Assembly: GCA_003339415.1 (NCBI GenBank)
Contig: PDHQ01000317.1
Location: 1-37,502, forward strand
Source of the DNA: Ophiocordyceps camponoti-saundersi (nom. inval.)
Taxonomy: Eukaryota > Ascomycota > Sordariomycetes > Hypocreales > Ophiocordycipitaceae
Length of the DNA stretch: 37,502 nt
Direction of reading: 5' to 3'
The notes beneath the pieces were generated by a model, which saw only the letters and a list, made by a program, of their open reading frames with translations, was not told the origin of the DNA and did not search any database. The translations under genes were made by a program, and so were the position numbers. This document shows, one piece after another, positions 33,577-37,502 of this stretch; position 1 is the first letter of the stretch; the number at the start of each line of letters is the position of its first letter.

Positions 33577-34090
33577 TATTACGCGCTAGCAATTATACGG
33601 ATTTCCTTTAAATATTTTATAGTAATTTCCGAGGATTTCTAACAGATTTCCTTTAAACATTTTACGGTAATTTCCGAGGATTTCCGACAGATTTCCTTTA
33701 AATATTTTATAATAATTTCTAAAGATTTCTAACAGATTTCCTTTAAATATTTTATAGTAATTTCCGAAAATTTCTAACTATAGTTACGTAACCTTAGAAA
33801 CCTTATCGTAAAATCCTTAAAAAAACCTTAATAGGAAATTACCTAGAAATAAAGTTAACCTTTTACTAAGATTTCCTTATACCCTCTCCTATCTTTATTA
33901 GCATATACCTTTATATACTTTACTAAGATTTCGCTTATAAGAGTTTTTCCTCTTTTCTTTCCTTTCTCCTTAGCTTAGAATCTTTATTTATAATACTAAT
34001 ATTATTATTTAGTTAACGTATTTTATAGCTATAATATTATTCTAAGCTTAAATTCGCTAGTAAGTAATTAAGAAACCCGCCCTTATTTTT
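33577..34090 (+). repeat. Gypsy A 5' LTR and leader (right copy)
   Basis: Noncoding start of Gypsy A, with four tandem 45-base units at 33601-33780. The LTR end and primer-binding site are not resolvable without the 3' LTR. Confidence 0.6.
33601..33780 (+). repeat. Four tandem 45-base units in the Gypsy A LTR
   Basis: Units at 33601-33645, 33646-33690, 33691-33735 and 33736-33780, each beginning atttcctttaaa and ending aacag or a variant. Differences between units are C/T and G/A only, as expected of RIP. The left Gypsy A has a single unit at 2765-2808. Confidence 0.95.
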
Positions 34091-35300
34091 ATATCCCCGT
34101 ATAAGATAGAAAAAAACTTATATATAACCTAGATTATAACTAGCTTCGAAACGTATATCTAGAGCCCCTAAATAGACTTTTAGGCGATTAAGGAGACTCG
34201 CCTTAAAGACGCCTAACTTTATAATAAAATAAGATATCGGCGAAAATTAAACTATAATAATAGCTACCTTTTCCTAGAGTACTACTAGTATAATTATACT
34301 ATAAGAGTAGCGTACGGAGATAGCGTAATTATAAGCGTAAGTTATAAAACTTTAAGGTTAGTTAACTTAGAAAAACTAAGACCCGAACGCGAAAAAGACC
34401 CGTTAAGAAGTATCGACTATATTTAATATAAATAAAAAGATATTCGTCCTAACTAGAAAGGCCGCTTAGGATACCTTTACGCTAATAGCCCTAGTAAGAT
34501 AGCTAAACCCCTCCTATTCTAATTCTGCGAAAATTCGCTATAAGGAGGTAAGTAAGTTTTTAAGTAAGAAGGAGGATTTTAGTACTTTCTTTACGAACCT
34601 AAAAGATAAGATAAGGTCTAATAAGATAACTTTTTAAGATAAGTAGGACTAGATAAGTATACTATTCCGCGTATTAGAAAGAAAAGCCTATAAACTTTTA
34701 AAAACCTAATATAACTTAAAGAAACGCCCCTTTTCTAAATTAGCTAAGATAGTCTAATACTTAAAGTCTACTTATAGAAATCCTAATAAATTTACCGAGG
34801 CTACGGACTAACTTTATAAACTAAACTTTTTATTAATAAGTAAGTAAGAAATTTAGAAGTTCCTCGCGGAGTTTAACTACCTTATAGCTAAGACCTAAGT
34901 TCCCTTAGCTTAGATTAAGTATACGCTTTAGAATTATCTACCTACTAATCTTAACCTAAGCCTTTTTACGAAAGCTAAAGATTTATATATAATATATAAG
35001 GAATTTTATAAGTATATAAAAAACGCCGTATTTTATTAGAAGAAGGAGTTAACTTATTAGGAGTTTTCCTATAAAAGCTAAGTAAGTAAAAGGGTTACTT
35101 TAAAAGTATAGAAGAAGATTACGACTATAACTATAACCTCTTACTAAAAGGGCTAGGCTTTTAGTAAGAGCGAGAAGAAAGTTTACTAGGAAAATAGCAC
35201 TTATTTTATTTATAGAAAGAAGGGCTATATAGCTAAGAATTACCCTAACCGATAGAAAATAAAAAGAGTCCGTAAAGCTTAAACGCTTTTACCTAACTCT
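34091..35300 (+). pseudogene. Gypsy A gag, broken (right copy)
   Basis: Reading through stops gives a Gag core: FLSKKEDFSTFFTNLKDKIRSNKITF (about 34555-34635), then LFRVLERKAYKLLK, YRNPNKFTEATD-LYKL, FLAEFNYLIAKT and LP-TNLNLSLFTKAKDLY. A zinc knuckle at 35202-35243 reads Y-F-I-Y-R-K-K-G-Y-I-A-K-N-Y, ancestral CFICRKKGHIAKNC. It is followed by PNR and the basic KIKRVRKA. The N-terminal 150 codons are Thr/Pro/Arg-rich with no recognised fold. Gag would build the particle. Stops are TAA/TAG. Confidence 0.8.
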
Positions 35301-36290
35301 ATTCGGTTAAATAACTCTAATTTAGGAAAAGAGTAAAACTATTATAAGGCTCCTTAATAGTCCTAAAAATATCGCGCGTAAGATAGAAAATAAGAGAGTT
35401 ATTTACTATTAATAGTTAAGTTTAAATTAATAATATAGTTTTTTATACCTTTACCCTATATAATATTAGAGTAGATACCCGTCTCTTAGTTAGTTATTAT
35501 TTCGCAAAGTAAGTAGTAAAGCGCTTAAGCGCTAAGCTTATCCTTATTTATCCTATCCCCCTTATTAATTTCTAAGGCTATTAAGCTAGCTTAGTTTATA
35601 AGTATTTAATTATTACCCTAATAATTAATAAATAGTATTTTCCGTAGGAAATCTACTAGGTAACTAACTACGCCTAGGATCTTTTTATCGGCCTATTTTA
35701 GATAGCGGAGAAAAGGTTATTACTTAACTATATAGCTCGGAAACTAGTTTAGCTAGATAACTTACCCGCCCTCGCTAAATACTCGCCCTCGATCCTCTTA
35801 CCTAAGAAGCCCTTTTTTAATAGAAATCTAAACTTAGCTATCTAAGCAGATACTAAGCGCCGGAACCGCCTTCTTTATTAGGATAAGCGTAAGTATTAGA
35901 TCCTTTAACGCTTATAAAAGAAGAAGGACTTTATATAGCCCGCGAAGGAAAAAAAGCTAGCCTAAACCTCGACTAAAAATAACTAAAATACTAACGATAC
36001 TAATAAGGATATTTTAAGAGAGTAACTTATCCGCTAAGTTTAATAAGACTCTTACTATATATAATAGGAAAAAATAACCCCGTTAATACCTTAAATACCT
36101 ATAAAGTTAAAAGATAATAATAATAACCTAACTATAATCGCGATACTAAGCCCGGCTAGCTATATATATATAGGATAGGAAATCCCGTTCCCTTAAGGTA
36201 AAGAACCCGAGTATATTACTTATATATATAATATAATTCCTCTAGCTTTTATATACCTTAAAGGATTTTTTAGTAAGAAGGAAGCTTATA
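35301..36290 (+). pseudogene. Gypsy A protease and linker, broken (right copy)
   Basis: The active site reads V-D-T-R at 35471-35482 where retroviral-type proteases have DSG or DTG. It is followed by VVKRLS, the block LFIGLF-IAEKRLLLN, and LPALAKYSPSI (35765-35800). Then comes an Arg/Lys-rich segment (KRRNRLLY-DKRKY) and a linker to RT. The left copy ends at the point matching 36296. Confidence 0.75.
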
Positions 36291-37140
36291 CTCTAGCTTA
36301 TCCCTAGCCTAGCTACGATATAACCTTAAAACTTAAGAAGCCCCTAAACTTAGTAGGACCCCCTTCTTATAAGATACTAGTAAAATACCTACCCTTAGAA
36401 AAGGAGACTATTAACTATTTACTTAAGATTAGTTTTATTAAGCTAAATATTAGCCTTTACGCCGCCTTTATTCTCTTTACCTTAAAGCTATACTCGATAG
36501 CCCGACGCTTTTATATTAATTACTAATAGATAAACGATTATTTAAAAAGTCGGATCTTGCCCGCTCCCTTCTTAGAAAGCACCGCGTTTAGCTGCCGGGA
36601 GGCGAAACGGTTCTCGAAAATCGATATTATTTAAGTATTTTACCGTCTCCGTCTTAACCTTAACTTTAAGTACCTTATAGCTTTCCGTATAAGGTTTAGC
36701 ACGTTCTATTAGCTTATTCTTCCGTTCGGCCTTAAGGTAGGACTTATATAATTTTAGAACTTTATTAACGCCTAACTTTACGATCTCCTTAACCGCTACG
36801 TAAGTACGTACGCCGATAATATATTAATTTACTTAAATAGCGAAGAAAAAGAATACTAAGAGGAGTGCTAAGAAGTAATTTAGCGCTTATACTAAGCGAA
36901 CCTATAAGGGGATATCTAGAAATTAAAGTTTAACGTTACTAAAATCGACTACTTTAGTATAATATTATACGCGAGCTAAGGAATAAGCGTAAACCCCTAT
37001 AAAGTATAAGCAATCTAAAATTAGAAATTCGAAGATTTTTAAGACTATAAGGCTATCTATTTATTTATAAGACTATATAACTTTATCTAGATCTTCTACT
37101 ACTATATTAGTACTACCGCGGAACCCCTAAACTATCTCCT
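36291..37140 (+). pseudogene. Gypsy A reverse transcriptase, broken (right copy)
   Basis: KYLPLEKETINYLLKISFIKLNIS and FILFTLKLYS lead into INY--INDYLKS-ILPAPLL near 36515-36570. FRIRFSTFY-LILPFGLK is near 36687-36740. FINA-LYDLLNRYVSTYADNILIYLNSEE contains the polymerase motif YADD as Y-A-D-N at 36809-36820. These are the ordered RT blocks of Ty3/Gypsy. Only RIP-type stops interrupt them. Confidence 0.85.
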
Positions 37141-37325
37141 AAAGAAGGATATTATTTTTAAGCTCGGACCGGAATAAAAAGAGGCTTTTAATAAGATAAA
37201 GGAACTAGCTATATAAGCCCTAATACTTACTTTCTTCTATCCTAAACTCCTGACCTAGCTTAAAACTAACGCCTCTTAGAACGCTACTACTAGTATATTT
37301 TAGTAATAGTAAGATAACTAAGCGT
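37141..37325 (+). pseudogene. Gypsy A RNase H, 3'-truncated (right copy)
   Basis: FNKIKELAI-ALILTFFYPKLLT-LKTNAS at about 37190-37276 matches the RT/RNase H junction and the first RNase H block, with ETDAS read as KTNAS. The domain is cut within its first third by the hAT-like element. Confidence 0.8.
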
Positions 37326-37502
37326 CAGGGTTCGAAAAAAATCACGGGGTTAAAAAATCACTAATAAGTGATATGATTTTTCGTGATTTAAATCACCGAT
37401 TTTTGCTTAGTAAGTGATTTTTTATAATTTAAATCACTAGCGTGAAAAAATCACTTATAAGTGATTTTTTTAGAGATAATTTAAATCACGAGTTTATAAT
37501 TT
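37326..37502. mobile_element. hAT-like transposon terminus, right copy (element extends out of window)
   Basis: Begins cagggttcg at 37326 and continues past the window end. It is the inverted twin of 61-237. It keeps CpA and TpG and contains the palindromes gtgatttaaatcac (37383-37396) and tcacttataagtga (37451-37464). The 8 bases before it (ctaagcgt, 37318-37325) would be its target duplication. They do not match the left candidate, so this is a separate insertion. Confidence 0.5.

Larger units (their letters stand above)
33577..37325 (+). mobile_element. Ty3/Gypsy retrotransposon relic, family A, right copy (LTR to RNase H)
   Basis: Starts tattacgcgctag, like the left copy at 2833, and runs through leader, gag, protease, RT and the beginning of RNase H. 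The hAT-like element cuts it at 37325/37326. It retains more G+C and longer motifs than family B. Its 3' part (integrase, 3' LTR) lies outside the window. Confidence 0.85.

Noticed and set aside
33601..33780. CRISPR array
   Set aside because: The four 45-base units are directly adjacent with no spacers and belong to an LTR of a fungal retrotransposon.
1..37502. One giant 37 kb transposon (for example a Starship) with long terminal inverted repeats
   Set aside because: The CAGGG ends face inward, so each element lies outside the interval, and both break Gypsy A at different positions with different flanking 8-mers. No captain tyrosine recombinase or cargo genes are visible.

Overview
The window looks like one stretch of an AT-rich, gene-empty compartment of a filamentous ascomycete (Pezizomycotina) genome. 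It is built entirely of nested transposable-element relics degraded by repeat-induced point mutation (RIP). TpA is extremely common, CpA and TpG are nearly absent, ATG codons have become ATA, and almost all in-frame stops are TAA or TAG at places where the families have Gln or Trp, with TGA almost missing. I find no intact host gene, no tRNA or rRNA, and no CRISPR. All coding entries are broken relics recognised by reading through RIP-type stops. Family identifications rest on motif recall, not on a search.

Layout. At both edges (1-237 and 37326-37502) lies the same hAT-like CAGGG terminus, in inverted orientation, with each element extending out of the window. Inside these are two copies of one Ty3/Gypsy family (here 'Gypsy A'), pointing away from each other: 238-2833 (minus) and 33577-37325 (plus). 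Inside those are long copies of a second Gypsy family with a chromodomain ('element B'). B-outer runs plus from 2834 to 19500. B4 runs minus from 19850 to 30616. They face tail to tail across 349 bases of unassigned AT-rich DNA. A Ty1/Copia relic (30617-33576) sits between B4 and the right Gypsy A.

Nested insertions can be dated relative to each other from target-site duplications (TSDs). B-outer carries a third B copy, B1 (5627-10789, minus), with 944-base LTRs at both ends and a 5-base TSD. It also carries LINE-like element C1 (13430-15332, 10-base TSD) and a small LTR element D (16481-18255, 210-base LTRs, TSD gctat). B4 carries two more C copies, C2 (21577-23442, 17-base TSD) and C3 (28178-30054, 11-base TSD).

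The most interesting elements are the small ones. D looks like a terminal-repeat element whose only coding content is a gag-like protein with one zinc knuckle. C looks like a non-LTR retrotransposon that carries only an ORF1-type nucleic-acid-binding protein with tandem zinc knuckles and ends in an (ATT)n tail. B1 is a deletion derivative that kept gag, protease and the chromodomain but lost RT, RNase H and most of integrase. All three therefore kept the nucleocapsid function and lack a polymerase, as expected of elements mobilised in trans. The hAT-like termini keep CpA and TpG dinucleotides, so they escaped or post-date RIP.
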